Shown: in pieces, positions 36,972 to 45,938 of the stretch | Numbering within the stretch: the stretch's first letter is position 1 | How the letters are laid out: each line of letters opens with the position of its first letter | NCBI GenBank assembly: GCA_963929915.1 | Contig: CAWVJY010000001.1 | Coordinates: forward strand, 34,792 to 98,791 | Direction: 5' to 3' | From: CAG-273 sp963929915 | GTDB taxonomy: Bacteria > Bacillota > Clostridia > TANB77 > CAG-508 | DNA length: 64,000 bases | The notes under the pieces: model-generated | The model's database searches: none | Told to the model about the DNA's origin: nothing | The model's input: only the letters and a program-made list of their open reading frames with translations | Translations under genes and position numbers: made by a program

Positions 36972-39422
36972 ATGAATAAAATAGAACTTCTATCCCCTGT
37001 TGGAGATTGGGATTGCTTAAAAGCTGCTGTTCAAAATGGTGCCGATTGTGTTTATTTTGGTGTAAATGAATTTAATGCTAGAATTTTTGCTGCTAACTTT
37101 ACTATGCAAGATATGCAAAAAGCCATTGATTATTGCAAAATTAGAAATGTAAAAACCAATTTAACATTGAATACCTTAATTAAAAATTCCGAATTTGAAT
37201 CAGCTTTTTTACTTGCTAAAACTGCCTATGAAGCTGGAATTGATGCCATTATTGTACAAGATTTAGGTTTGGCTAAATTTTTAATAGAACAGCTTCCAGA
37301 CTTGCCAATTCATGCAAGTACACAAATGACCGCCCATAATTTGCAAGGTGTTTTAGAATTAGAAAAATTAGGATTTAAAAGAGCTGTTCTTTCTCGTGAA
37401 CTTTCCATTGACGAAATAGAACATATTTGTCATAATACTCATATTGAAATAGAAACTTTTATCCATGGAGCATTATGTATTAGTTACTCTGGCCAATGCT
37501 TATTTTCCAGTGTAGTTGGTGGTCGTTCTGCTAACCGCGGAAAATGTGCTGGTCCTTGTAGACTTCCTTATGAATTGCAAGCCGAAAACAATCAGACTCA
37601 CGAAACCAAAACTTTAGATAAAGGTTATTTGCTTAGTCCCAAAGACTTATGTGGTCTTGCCTATATTCCTCGTTTAATACAGGCAGGCGTTACTTGTTTA
37701 AAAATAGAAGGACGTATGAAAAGCCCTGAATATGTAGCAACTGTTACCAGAATTTATCGTAAATATATTGATATATATTATAATAACCAAGATTTTATTA
37801 TTGATGAAAAAGATTATATGGAATTAATGCAAGTATTTAATCGTGGTGGATTTTCTAGTGGGCATTTGGATTCTAAGCCTAATAGACACTTAATCTATCC
37901 TGAAAAACCTAATAATATTGGAATTGAGCTTGGCAATATTCAAAAATATAATAGTAATAAAGGCTATATTACCTTAAAACTAGAAGAACCTTTACAAATT
38001 GGAGATTCTATTGCAGTTTCTAAAGAAAGTTCCAAATATTTTGTATCTGAATTGATGAGCAAAAATCAAAATTTAAGAGAAGCCTCTAGCGGTATGACTG
38101 TGACAATAGGACGTATGAAAGGAAACATTCAAGTTGGCGATAAAGTATTTCGTATTGCTAGTAAAGAGTTGAGCGAAAAGGCAAAAAATTCATATAGTAA
38201 TTGTGAAAATAAAAAGGTAGCTTTAAATTGTAATGTAACGATTCAGAAAAACAAGCCAATTACAATGGAAGTATTTACCACTAACGAAATGCATCCTATT
38301 GGTTTGTACCATGGTATTCGTATAGAAAAAACTTCAAATATTCTTCCAATAGAAGCTTTAAAGACGCCTATTAGTGTAGAAAGAGTAGTAAAACAAATTT
38401 CAAAAACCAATAATACCCCCTATTATTTTGAGAATATAAAGGTATTTTTGGATGATGGCTTATATGTACCAAGTATTAGTACTTTAAATGAACTAAGAAG
38501 AAATGTTTTAGAAGAATTGCAACAGCAAATCATTCAAAAAGCCAAAAGAAAGCTTCCTTGCATTTCTTGTAAGCAAAATGAAACTGTTACCTATATTCCA
38601 AAATTAGAACATCCTAACATTTCACTATCTTTAAGGCATTTATTTGTAGATTATGATTATACAAAATTAGAAAAAGAAAAAATTAGCAGAATTTATCTTG
38701 CCTTAAAGTTGTTTGTAGATAAAAAATATACGGCTATTATAGACTATTTGTCAGAAAATTATAATTTATATATTTATTTGCCAACCATTATTAAAGCAAA
38801 TTATAAAAATATTTTAATCAATTCCTTAGATAATATAACTTCTAGATTTTCTGTCAAAGGGTTTGTACTTTCTAACTTAGCAGACTTTGCTTTTTTAGAA
38901 AAATATAAAGGACAATATGACTTTGTAGGAAACTATTCCTTAAATGTGTTTAATAATCATACCATGGAAGAATATAAAAAGCTAGGATTAAATCGAATTA
39001 CCCTATCTAGAGAATTAAATGTAGAAGGAATTAATGAAATTTTAACTACTTCTGATTTAGATACAGAATTAATTATTTATGGCAATCTTCCTATTATGGC
39101 AACCAATTATTGCTTTTTAGGAAAAACAAATGCCTGCTACCCTGATTGTGGAGTTAATTGTAACAAGGATAATACTTATTATTTAAAAGATAGAATGGGG
39201 TTACGCTTTAGAGTGATTCCTGATAATATTCAAACTGTAAGTTTAATTTGTAATAGTAAAACCCTTTCTATTACAACCAAGGATTTGCCTATTACCTCTG
39301 TAAGAATTGATATGATTGATGAAACAATTGAACAAATGAACCATGTTATTGAAAGTGCATATAACAGGGAAAAATTAGAAGGAAATCAATATACGAATGG
39401 GAATTTTTATAGAGAGGTATAG
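36972..39422 (+). CDS. U32 family peptidase / tRNA or rRNA hydroxylation protein
   Basis: An 816-residue protein of the U32 collagenase-like family with the DUF3656 extension. Members act in prephenate-dependent hydroxylation of tRNA or rRNA rather than as classical peptidases. The N-terminal TIM-barrel-like part has ELLSPVGDWDCLKAAVQNGAD, IHASTQMTAHN, and the signature CISYSGQCLFSS with GRSANRGKCAGPCR, whose cysteines may bind an iron-sulfur cluster. The C-terminal part repeats a shorter barrel. GGAGG lies about 10 bases before the ATG. It ends at a strong terminator. Confidence 0.88.
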   Translation: MNKIELLSPVGDWDCLKAAVQNGADCVYFGVNEFNARIFAANFTMQDMQKAIDYCKIRNVKTNLTLNTLIKNSEFESAFLLAKTAYEAGIDAIIVQDLGLAKFLIEQLPDLPIHASTQMTAHNLQGVLELEKLGFKRAVLSRELSIDEIEHICHNTHIEIETFIHGALCISYSGQCLFSSVVGGRSANRGKCAGPCRLPYELQAENNQTHETKTLDKGYLLSPKDLCGLAYIPRLIQAGVTCLKIEGRMKSPEYVATVTRIYRKYIDIYYNNQDFIIDEKDYMELMQVFNRGGFSSGHLDSKPNRHLIYPEKPNNIGIELGNIQKYNSNKGYITLKLEEPLQIGDSIAVSKESSKYFVSELMSKNQNLREASSGMTVTIGRMKGNIQVGDKVFRIASKELSEKAKNSYSNCENKKVALNCNVTIQKNKPITMEVFTTNEMHPIGLYHGIRIEKTSNILPIEALKTPISVERVVKQISKTNNTPYYFENIKVFLDDGLYVPSISTLNELRRNVLEELQQQIIQKAKRKLPCISCKQNETVTYIPKLEHPNISLSLRHLFVDYDYTKLEKEKISRIYLALKLFVDKKYTAIIDYLSENYNLYIYLPTIIKANYKNILINSLDNITSRFSVKGFVLSNLADFAFLEKYKGQYDFVGNYSLNVFNNHTMEEYKKLGLNRITLSRELNVEGINEILTTSDLDTELIIYGNLPIMATNYCFLGKTNACYPDCGVNCNKDNTYYLKDRMGLRFRVIPDNIQTVSLICNSKTLSITTKDLPITSVRIDMIDETIEQMNHVIESAYNREKLEGNQYTNGNFYREV

Positions 39423-39453
39423 AAAAAGGAACACCAAGCGTGTTCCTTTTTCT
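39421..39453. terminator. Bidirectional terminator between U32 and RNHCP genes
   Basis: AGAAAAAGGAACAC, loop CAAGC, GTGTTCCTTTTTCT: a perfect 14-bp stem with T-runs on both strands, between convergent genes. Confidence 0.85.
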
Positions 39454-39458
39454 ATAAA

Positions 39459-39767
39459 TTAATGTCGTGCTGTTAATTCAATTAGTAAGTCCTTATTATC
39501 ATCATTAGCAGCCTTATTTTTACGAATAGCTCCACATTTTTGACAACGATAAATAATAACATAGCCTTTTTTGCTATCTAGTTCAACAGAAATTGGTTCT
39601 AATAAACCATGGCATGTTTCTTCCCTATCTCCCGGATTAATATCCACATGCTTAGAATATAAGCAATAATTACAATGATTGCGGCAAGTGTATCCTAATG
39701 GCTCTACTTTTTTCCCACAATTTTCACAAATAAATCCTTCATCTATCTTTGTAAATTTTCTTCCCAT
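39459..39767 (-). CDS. RNHCP domain zinc-ribbon protein
   Basis: A 102-residue protein with CENCGKK, the domain-naming motif TCRNHCNYCLYSKHVD, and a second pair CQKCGAI, consistent with two zinc sites. RNHCP proteins have no established function. The start follows AAGGAGAAATAAGAAA. It is the gene after the nucleoside kinase on the same strand, but a GTCCC-type hairpin separates them. Confidence 0.85.
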   Translation of the reverse strand: MGRKFTKIDEGFICENCGKKVEPLGYTCRNHCNYCLYSKHVDINPGDREETCHGLLEPISVELDSKKGYVIIYRCQKCGAIRKNKAANDDNKDLLIELTARH

Positions 39768-39794
39768 TTTCTTATTTCTCCTTTTCAGCCATTG

Positions 39795-39839
39795 GGGACG
39801 TTCCTTTTTGGCCGATTTTCGACCAAAAAGGAACGTCCC
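39795..39839. repeat. Perfect hairpin of the GTCCC repeat family
   Basis: GGGACGTTCCTTTTTGG and CCAAAAAGGAACGTCCC are perfect inverted copies with a loop of 11 bases. It overlaps the 3' end of the nucleoside kinase gene, which stops inside it. Confidence 0.8.
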
Positions 39840-41482
39840 TATTGGTCGAAAACACTTCCTCCTATAAATTCTCGTAGTAAAGAATTTGCTGGAACATATT
39901 TATCTTCAATATTTTCAAAATATTTTAAAAATTCATGCAGACGTTTTGCTTCTGCATATTCTGGATAAGTACTATCTATTTGTGCTAATAATGGCATAGC
40001 ATATTTTTTTAATACACATAGTTCATAAATTAAAGAAGTGTTAAACATACTATCTGCATCATCTTGAAATGGGAAAATATGTTTTTCTTCTCCCCTTGTT
40101 ACAGAAGGCCAAATTTGTAAAGTATGTAAAGCTGAGTATCCTCTAAAATTATGGTCTCTTACCATTCTTCTTAATAGCCTACTATCTGTAGTAGAAATTC
40201 TATTATAATAATCTATATTTAGCACAGTTAATGCACTAATATAAATTTTGTATTTCTTTTCTTTTGGAATAGAAGCAGTTAATTTGTCATTTAAACAATG
40301 TATTCCTTCTATCACTAATATTTCATCTTTTGCTAGTCTCATGGTGTTTCCAAGGTATTCTTTATGGCCTGTTTTAAAATTAAAGGTTGGGCAATTAATT
40401 TCTCCACCATTTAATAAAGTAGTAAGATGTTCATTAAATAGATTTAAATCAATTGCTTCTAGACATTCAAAGTCATATTGACCATTTTCATCTAGTGGCG
40501 TATCTTTTCTTTCTACAAAGTAATTATCCACTGAAATGGTAACTGGCTTTAATCCATTTAGTCGTAATTGAATACCCAATCTCTTTGCGAAGGTAGTTTT
40601 GCCAGATGAAGAAGGTCCTGCAATAAGCACTACTTTTACTCCATTTTTCTTAATAATGTGGTCTGCAATGTCTGATATTTTCTTTTCGTGTAAACTTTCA
40701 GCAAGAAGTACTAAGTCCAAAGCCTTTCCTTCTTTAATTTGTTTATTTAATTTATATACTGTATGTACATCTAATACACGATGAATATCTTTATACTCAT
40801 CTAAAGTAGAAATTAATTTTTTGCTAGCTCCTGCTTTTTCTAAAGCAAATGGATTTTGTTTAGATGGATAGCGAAGTAATAATCCATCATGATATGGTAA
40901 TAAATCAAATATAGATACCATTCCTGTTGTAATTGGCATAACTCCATAAAAGTAATTGTAATAGTCTTTGCAGAAATATAAAGATACTTCTTCTTTTTGT
41001 TCATTACTTAGTTGTAATCTACCTCTTAATGTATTTTCTTTTTCATAAAATTTTTCTGCTTCTTCTTTTGTCATTTCTACTTTTCTAATTGGTAAATTAG
41101 CCTCAATAAGCTCTTTCATTTTTTGTTCTACCGTATCTATCATTTCTTGTGTTACTTCCATATTATCTACTTCGCAATACATGGCATTGTTTAGTTGATA
41201 ATTAATAGATAACAAAGCTTCTGGATAACATTCGTGAAATGCCATACTCATAACATATAAAATTCCTCTAATATAGGTTCTTCTGCCATCTCTTGATTGA
41301 ATATCTACAAAAGTAATTTTATCGTTTTCTTTTGGAACATAATTCAAACTTTTAATTTCATTATTGCAATTACAAGCAATAATTCTTTTTCTATTTTCTT
41401 GTATTTCTTCTTCGAATATTTCTGCTACTGTTTTGTTTTCTTCTGCTATTTCTCTTGTTTCTTCATTAAATTGTATTTTCAT
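39839..41482 (-). CDS. Nucleoside (uridine) kinase with N-terminal TGS-like domain
   Basis: A 547-residue protein. An N-terminal TGS/threonyl-tRNA-synthetase-like region (about 1-230) is followed by a phosphoribulokinase/uridine kinase domain: P-loop VLIAGPSSSGKTTFAKRL, SVDNYFVERKDTPLDENG, EGIHCLND and RRMVRDHNFRGYSA. The likely substrate is uridine or cytidine, but this fused form is poorly characterised. The last codons (GGSVFDQ) and stop are in the repeat hairpin. It is transcribed divergently from sspH. Confidence 0.85.
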   Translation of the reverse strand: MKIQFNEETREIAEENKTVAEIFEEEIQENRKRIIACNCNNEIKSLNYVPKENDKITFVDIQSRDGRRTYIRGILYVMSMAFHECYPEALLSINYQLNNAMYCEVDNMEVTQEMIDTVEQKMKELIEANLPIRKVEMTKEEAEKFYEKENTLRGRLQLSNEQKEEVSLYFCKDYYNYFYGVMPITTGMVSIFDLLPYHDGLLLRYPSKQNPFALEKAGASKKLISTLDEYKDIHRVLDVHTVYKLNKQIKEGKALDLVLLAESLHEKKISDIADHIIKKNGVKVVLIAGPSSSGKTTFAKRLGIQLRLNGLKPVTISVDNYFVERKDTPLDENGQYDFECLEAIDLNLFNEHLTTLLNGGEINCPTFNFKTGHKEYLGNTMRLAKDEILVIEGIHCLNDKLTASIPKEKKYKIYISALTVLNIDYYNRISTTDSRLLRRMVRDHNFRGYSALHTLQIWPSVTRGEEKHIFPFQDDADSMFNTSLIYELCVLKKYAMPLLAQIDSTYPEYAEAKRLHEFLKYFENIEDKYVPANSLLREFIGGSVFDQ

Positions 41483-41657
41483 AAATATCTTCCTTTCTTT
41501 TATTGCCTATTTATTTTATATCTTATGTTCCATTTCGTCAACTATTCTTTTTTGTAATAAATTAAACGGACAATATTTAGTCCAAATTATTTGAATAAAT
41601 TTAATTTAATTTGTATATACTTATTTTAAATTTATACAAAAACGGAGGATGATGTTT

Positions 41658-41825
41658 ATGGAAATAACAAGAGTTTATGAAATTTTAAAAAATAAAGAAA
41701 AAGCAGATGTGTTTTATAACGAAAGACCTGTTTGGATTCAAGAGATAGAAAATAATAAGGCTAAGGTTGGATTTATTGATAACTTTGAGGAAAGAGATGT
41801 TTATATTAAGGATTTATATGAATAA
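41658..41825 (+). CDS. sspH: H-type small acid-soluble spore protein
   Basis: A 55-residue spore core protein; MEITRVYEIL then VFYNERPVWIQEIENNKAKVGF and EERDVYIKDLYE match the SspH family in length and order. SspH proteins are made in the forespore under sigma-G. GGAGG lies nine bases before the chosen ATG (two in-frame ATGs lie in the site itself). Upstream, GAATAAAT near 41593 and a TATAC sequence near 41616 could be a sigma-G promoter; that is a weak match. It shows that the host sporulates. Confidence 0.85.
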   Translation: MEITRVYEILKNKEKADVFYNERPVWIQEIENNKAKVGFIDNFEERDVYIKDLYE

Positions 41826-41860
41826 GCGAACATGTCCTAAAATATTATAATATATACACT

Positions 41861-42000
41861 AAGGATTAGAATTGTCTTTTTCAATTTTTAAAACCTTTCC
41901 CCTTTTGGACATCTGTAACTCGGCATAAATGCCTCGAACAGCTGTCACAATGGTCGCCCACGCAAGGCCTTAAAAATTTCAAAAGACAATTCTAATCCTT
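41861..42000. repeat. Element B: about 35-bp inverted repeat around a structured core
   Basis: Arms begin AAGGATTAGAATTGTCTTTT at 41861 and its reverse complement ends at 42000, with the pairing extending about 35 bases with four mismatches. The inner 70 bases have a CCCC, a hairpin (CGGCAT/ATGCC) and GGTCGCCCAC. An outer pair, GCGAACATG.CCTAAA at 41826 and its inverse at 42014, brackets it. Element A shares the core order. The acyltransferase stop lies inside the right arm. The two flanking genes converge on it, so a terminator role is possible. Confidence 0.6.
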
Positions 42001-43140
42001 CTTATAAACATCTTTAGGGCATGTTCGCTTTTTTATTAAATCCCAAACTTTCTTTCCTAATATTGGTCCTCCAACTCCGAGCACTACATACAAAGCTTGT
42101 AATAATAAATCCCAATTTGGAACTTCGTAAATATAAATCCAAGCATTAGCTAGTTTTTCTGTATCAAAATATGGCACTGTCCATTTTAAATTAATTACAT
42201 ACAAAATCATATTAAATGCAAATAAGTAAATAAAGTGGTGTGACATAATAGAAAATGTATTGTTACTAATGGTATTTACTATTTTATTGTTTCCAATGCA
42301 TTTTACTAAAATTCTGGATATTCTTAGCCAAAACAAAATTCCTGTCATAGAGGTAATAAGTGGTAGAAAAACATAAGGGCTAAATCCAGAAAATTCGTGC
42401 ATATCATAACTTAAATTACCAAAAATTCCAATTAACACTAAATTAATAATAATTAATATTGCTAAGTAAATTGGTGTATTCCATTTGTCTTCATATTTCT
42501 GCCAATAAGTTTTATATAAATAACCTATTTCAAAAAATGGAAGGAAAAATGCTACTTTTAATAATAAGGTTCTTAAATCTTCTTGTCTTGCAATATCTTG
42601 AAAATATATTGCAAGCATATTAAAAATAATGAATATAACTAAAGCAATATATTCATTAAGCTTTTTATTACGAATAACAAATTTATGTAATAATAAATAT
42701 ACACAATAAGTAACAAGCAAAACTGGTACAAACCAAGAAGGAAAGTTAAATACAAATTGACTATTATTAATAAATGGCTGTACAAATAATGTATATAGGC
42801 TAATAGGTGCCCCATAGTTTACTATTCTTACATTTCTCATAATAGTACAAAATATGCCATAAAATAAATTGATAATGAAAAATGGTATCATAATCTTTTT
42901 AAATTTATGCCATATAGATTGCAATACATGTTCTTCTTTTTTGACGCTATAAAAATAACCTGAAATAAAGATAAATAAGGACATATAAAAAGAAGAATAA
43001 GAAAAAACATTATTTAGTATATTAATACTACCTGCAAAGTGTGAAATAACTACTAGTACAATTCCTATTGCAGATAAAATCATAAATTGTTTATTTGATT
43101 TTTCCTGTACTTTTCCAGTTGCTATTTGTTTTGTTTTCAT
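41992..43140 (-). CDS. Acyltransferase 3 family membrane protein
   Basis: A 382-residue integral membrane protein with about ten helices, of the acyltransferase 3 (OafA/WecH-like) family; these O-acetylate surface sugars or other envelope molecules. Motifs: an early helix with VISHFAGS holding the probable catalytic histidine, FISGYFYS and FKKIMIPFF after the second helix, then PSWFVPVLL. The substrate cannot be told. It lies 106 bases after mutS on the same strand. The C-terminal KKD and stop are in the right arm of element B. Confidence 0.85.
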   Translation of the reverse strand: MKTKQIATGKVQEKSNKQFMILSAIGIVLVVISHFAGSINILNNVFSYSSFYMSLFIFISGYFYSVKKEEHVLQSIWHKFKKIMIPFFIINLFYGIFCTIMRNVRIVNYGAPISLYTLFVQPFINNSQFVFNFPSWFVPVLLVTYCVYLLLHKFVIRNKKLNEYIALVIFIIFNMLAIYFQDIARQEDLRTLLLKVAFFLPFFEIGYLYKTYWQKYEDKWNTPIYLAILIIINLVLIGIFGNLSYDMHEFSGFSPYVFLPLITSMTGILFWLRISRILVKCIGNNKIVNTISNNTFSIMSHHFIYLFAFNMILYVINLKWTVPYFDTEKLANAWIYIYEVPNWDLLLQALYVVLGVGGPILGKKVWDLIKKRTCPKDVYKKD

Positions 43141-43246
43141 TTTATTCTCCTTCTCTACCTTATATTTTCATTATTTTATTATTATGTTTCATTCTATTTT
43201 CTTTATTCACTATCTTTTTTTGAAGCTCTAAATATTATTGAAAAAC

Positions 43247-45859
43247 TTATTTCATCTTTTCTTTCATGTTCATTAACGTATTTAATGCCTCTATTGGTGT
43301 TAATTGATTTAAATCTACTTTGTCTAGCTCATGTGCAATTTCTGCTAATTTGTAATTATACAAATCTAGTTGCCCTGCTGCTATTTTTTTATTTTCTTTT
43401 TCTTGTGCTTTTGCTCCTAAAATACTTTTTCTTTCTAAAGATTTTAAAATTTCATTTGCACGTTTGGTAACTACTTGTGGTACTCCTGCAAGTTTGGCAA
43501 CATGCACACCATAACTTTCGTCTGTTCCACCTGGTACAATTTTTCTTAAGAAGATAACATCTTCTCCTTTTTCTTTTACTGCGATAGAGTAATTTTTAAT
43601 TCCTTCTATTTTATCTTCTAAAGAGGTTAATTCATGGTAGTGTGTTGCAAATAGAGTTTTTGCTCCGCATTTTTCTTTGTCTGAAATATATTCAGCTACT
43701 GCCCAAGCAATAGAAAGTCCATCATAAGTTGAAGTTCCTCTTCCTATTTCGTCTAAAATAACTAAGCTGTTACTTGTAGCTTCTTTTAAAATAGAGGCTA
43801 CTTCCATCATTTCTACCATAAATGTACTTTGTCCCATACTTAAATCGTCAGATGCGCCAACTCTTGTAAATATTTTATCTACTACTCCAATTCTTGCATA
43901 AGAAGCTGGAACAAAACTTCCTACTTGTGCCATTAGGGTAATTAATGCAACTTGCCTCATATAAGTAGATTTACCTGCCATATTTGGTCCTGTAATAATT
44001 GCAAGGCGATTACTTCCTTTATCCAAATAAGTATCATTTTCTACAAAACTACCACTTGGCAAAATCTTTTCAATTACTGGGTGGCGTCCATCTTTAATAT
44101 CTATAATTCCACTATTATCTACAATTGGCATTACATAGTTCATTTCATCTGCTACAGTTGCAAGAGATGCTAAAACATCTAAAGTAGCTATTATACTTGC
44201 AGATTTTTGAACTCTAATAATTTCTTCTTCAATAGCATCTCTAATTTCACAAAAAGCATTATATTCTAAGTTAACTACTTTTTCTTCTGCTCCTAAGATT
44301 TCGTTTTCTACCTTTTTTAGTTCTTCTGTTACATATCTTTCACAATTGGTTAAAGTTTGCTTTCTAATATAGGTGTCTGGTACTAAGGATAGGTTAGATT
44401 TCGTTACTTCTATATAATATCCAAAAACTTTATTAAATCCTACTTTTAGTCCTTTTATTCCAGTAGCTTCTCTTTCTTTACTTTCTATGTCTAATACCCA
44501 ATTTTTTCCGTCTGTTGTAGCAGTTTTTAAATGGTCTATTTCTTCATTGTAACCAAGTTTAATAATTCCTCCCTCTTTTACACTAATTGGAGGGTCGTCC
44601 ACAATTGCCTTATCTATAATTTGTTCAATATCTTCTAATGTATCTAATTCTTGGTATAATTGTTGTAATAAAGGTGTTTTACTACCTGATAAAATTCGTT
44701 TTACATCTGGCAATTGTCTTGCAGAATTTTTAAGAGAAATTAAGTCTCTTGCATTCGCACTTCCATAAGAAATTTTTCCTGCTAATCTTTCAATATCATA
44801 CACTTTTTTTAGGCTATCGATAATATCTCCACGTAAAATAATATCTTCTTTTAATTCTTTTACTGCTTCTAGCCTTTGGTTAATTCTACATACATCTACT
44901 AGTGGATCATTAAGCCATCTTCTTAAAAGTCTTCCTCCCATTGATGTAGAAGTTTTATCTAATACCCATAAAAGTGTTCCTTTTTTACTTTTGTCTCTTA
45001 GCTTTTCTGTAATTTCCAAGTTTCTTCTTGCATTCATGTCTAAGTTCATATAATGTGCTGTACGGTATAAATACACTTTGTGAATATAGTCTAGGTTGTT
45101 TTTTTGTGTTTCTCTTAAATAGTGTAAAAGTCCATTACTTGCTGCTATACAAAATAGTTGTTCTTTCATATCTTCTATTTTTTGTTCATTTTCATCTACT
45201 ACTTCATATTTTGCCTCAAATGTTTGGTATTCTGCATCAAAATGTTCTTCTGCTAGCATAGAAATATAGCAATGAAATCTTTCTCTTATTTTTTCTATTT
45301 CTTGTGTGGAAGTATACATCATTTCGTTTACTACAATTTCAGCAGGAGAATATCTTGAAATTTCGTCCATTAAAGTAATAAAATTGTTTTGCTCTTTAAT
45401 TTGTGTGGTTCTAAAATCCCCTGTTGTTAAATCACAAACAGCAAGACCATAAAATATTCCATTTTTATAAATAGACATAATATAGTTGTTTTTCTTTTCT
45501 TCTAGCAAATTAGTTTCCATTACTGTACCTGGTGTTACAACACGTATAACATCCCTTTTTACAATTCCTTTTGCATATTTTGGATCTTCTAATTGCTCAC
45601 AAATAGCTACTTTGTAACCTTTTTCTATTAATCTTGCAATATAGGTTTCTGCTGCATGAAATGGAATTCCACACATAGGAGCTCTTTCTTCTTGCCCACA
45701 ATCTTTTCCTGTTAAAGTTAATTCCAATTCTCTTGAAGCTGTAATGGCATCATCAAAAAACATTTCGTAAAAATCGCCTAAACGATAAAATAAAATACAA
45801 TCTTTGTATTCTTCTTTTGTTTTTAAATAATGTTGCATCATAGGTGAATATTCTGCCAT
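43247..45859 (-). CDS. mutS: DNA mismatch repair protein MutS
   Basis: Recognises mispairs and loops, then recruits MutL. The 870-residue protein has the mismatch-binding domain (FYRLGDFYEMFFDDA, with the Phe-x-Glu motif), connector, lever and clamp, and the ATPase with P-loop GPNMAGKSTYMRQ, SLVILDEIGRGTSTYDG and FATHYHEL. The start at 45859 (MAEYSPMMQ) follows AGAGGAAG; a longer in-frame start is less likely. It is downstream of miaB and co-directional; mutL is not visible in the window. Unstable dinucleotide tracts elsewhere in the window would be corrected by this enzyme. Confidence 0.95.
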   Translation of the reverse strand: MAEYSPMMQHYLKTKEEYKDCILFYRLGDFYEMFFDDAITASRELELTLTGKDCGQEERAPMCGIPFHAAETYIARLIEKGYKVAICEQLEDPKYAKGIVKRDVIRVVTPGTVMETNLLEEKKNNYIMSIYKNGIFYGLAVCDLTTGDFRTTQIKEQNNFITLMDEISRYSPAEIVVNEMMYTSTQEIEKIRERFHCYISMLAEEHFDAEYQTFEAKYEVVDENEQKIEDMKEQLFCIAASNGLLHYLRETQKNNLDYIHKVYLYRTAHYMNLDMNARRNLEITEKLRDKSKKGTLLWVLDKTSTSMGGRLLRRWLNDPLVDVCRINQRLEAVKELKEDIILRGDIIDSLKKVYDIERLAGKISYGSANARDLISLKNSARQLPDVKRILSGSKTPLLQQLYQELDTLEDIEQIIDKAIVDDPPISVKEGGIIKLGYNEEIDHLKTATTDGKNWVLDIESKEREATGIKGLKVGFNKVFGYYIEVTKSNLSLVPDTYIRKQTLTNCERYVTEELKKVENEILGAEEKVVNLEYNAFCEIRDAIEEEIIRVQKSASIIATLDVLASLATVADEMNYVMPIVDNSGIIDIKDGRHPVIEKILPSGSFVENDTYLDKGSNRLAIITGPNMAGKSTYMRQVALITLMAQVGSFVPASYARIGVVDKIFTRVGASDDLSMGQSTFMVEMMEVASILKEATSNSLVILDEIGRGTSTYDGLSIAWAVAEYISDKEKCGAKTLFATHYHELTSLEDKIEGIKNYSIAVKEKGEDVIFLRKIVPGGTDESYGVHVAKLAGVPQVVTKRANEILKSLERKSILGAKAQEKENKKIAAGQLDLYNYKLAEIAHELDKVDLNQLTPIEALNTLMNMKEKMK

Positions 45860-45938
45860 ATTTTTTACTTCCTCTCTTTTTACTAGTTTTATTCTCTTTA
45901 TAACTTTCTTTATTTGCAAAATCTTTTATTTAAATAGA

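Noticed and set aside
41992..41999. Outer inverted pair near element B as a simple terminator of sspH and the acyltransferase
   Set aside because: The long nested arms and conserved core exceed what a terminator needs, although termination may be a side effect.
41861..42000. Element B as a small self-cleaving ribozyme (CGCAAGGCC resembled part of twister-sister)
   Set aside because: The string is not conserved in element A and the rest of the required motif was not found.
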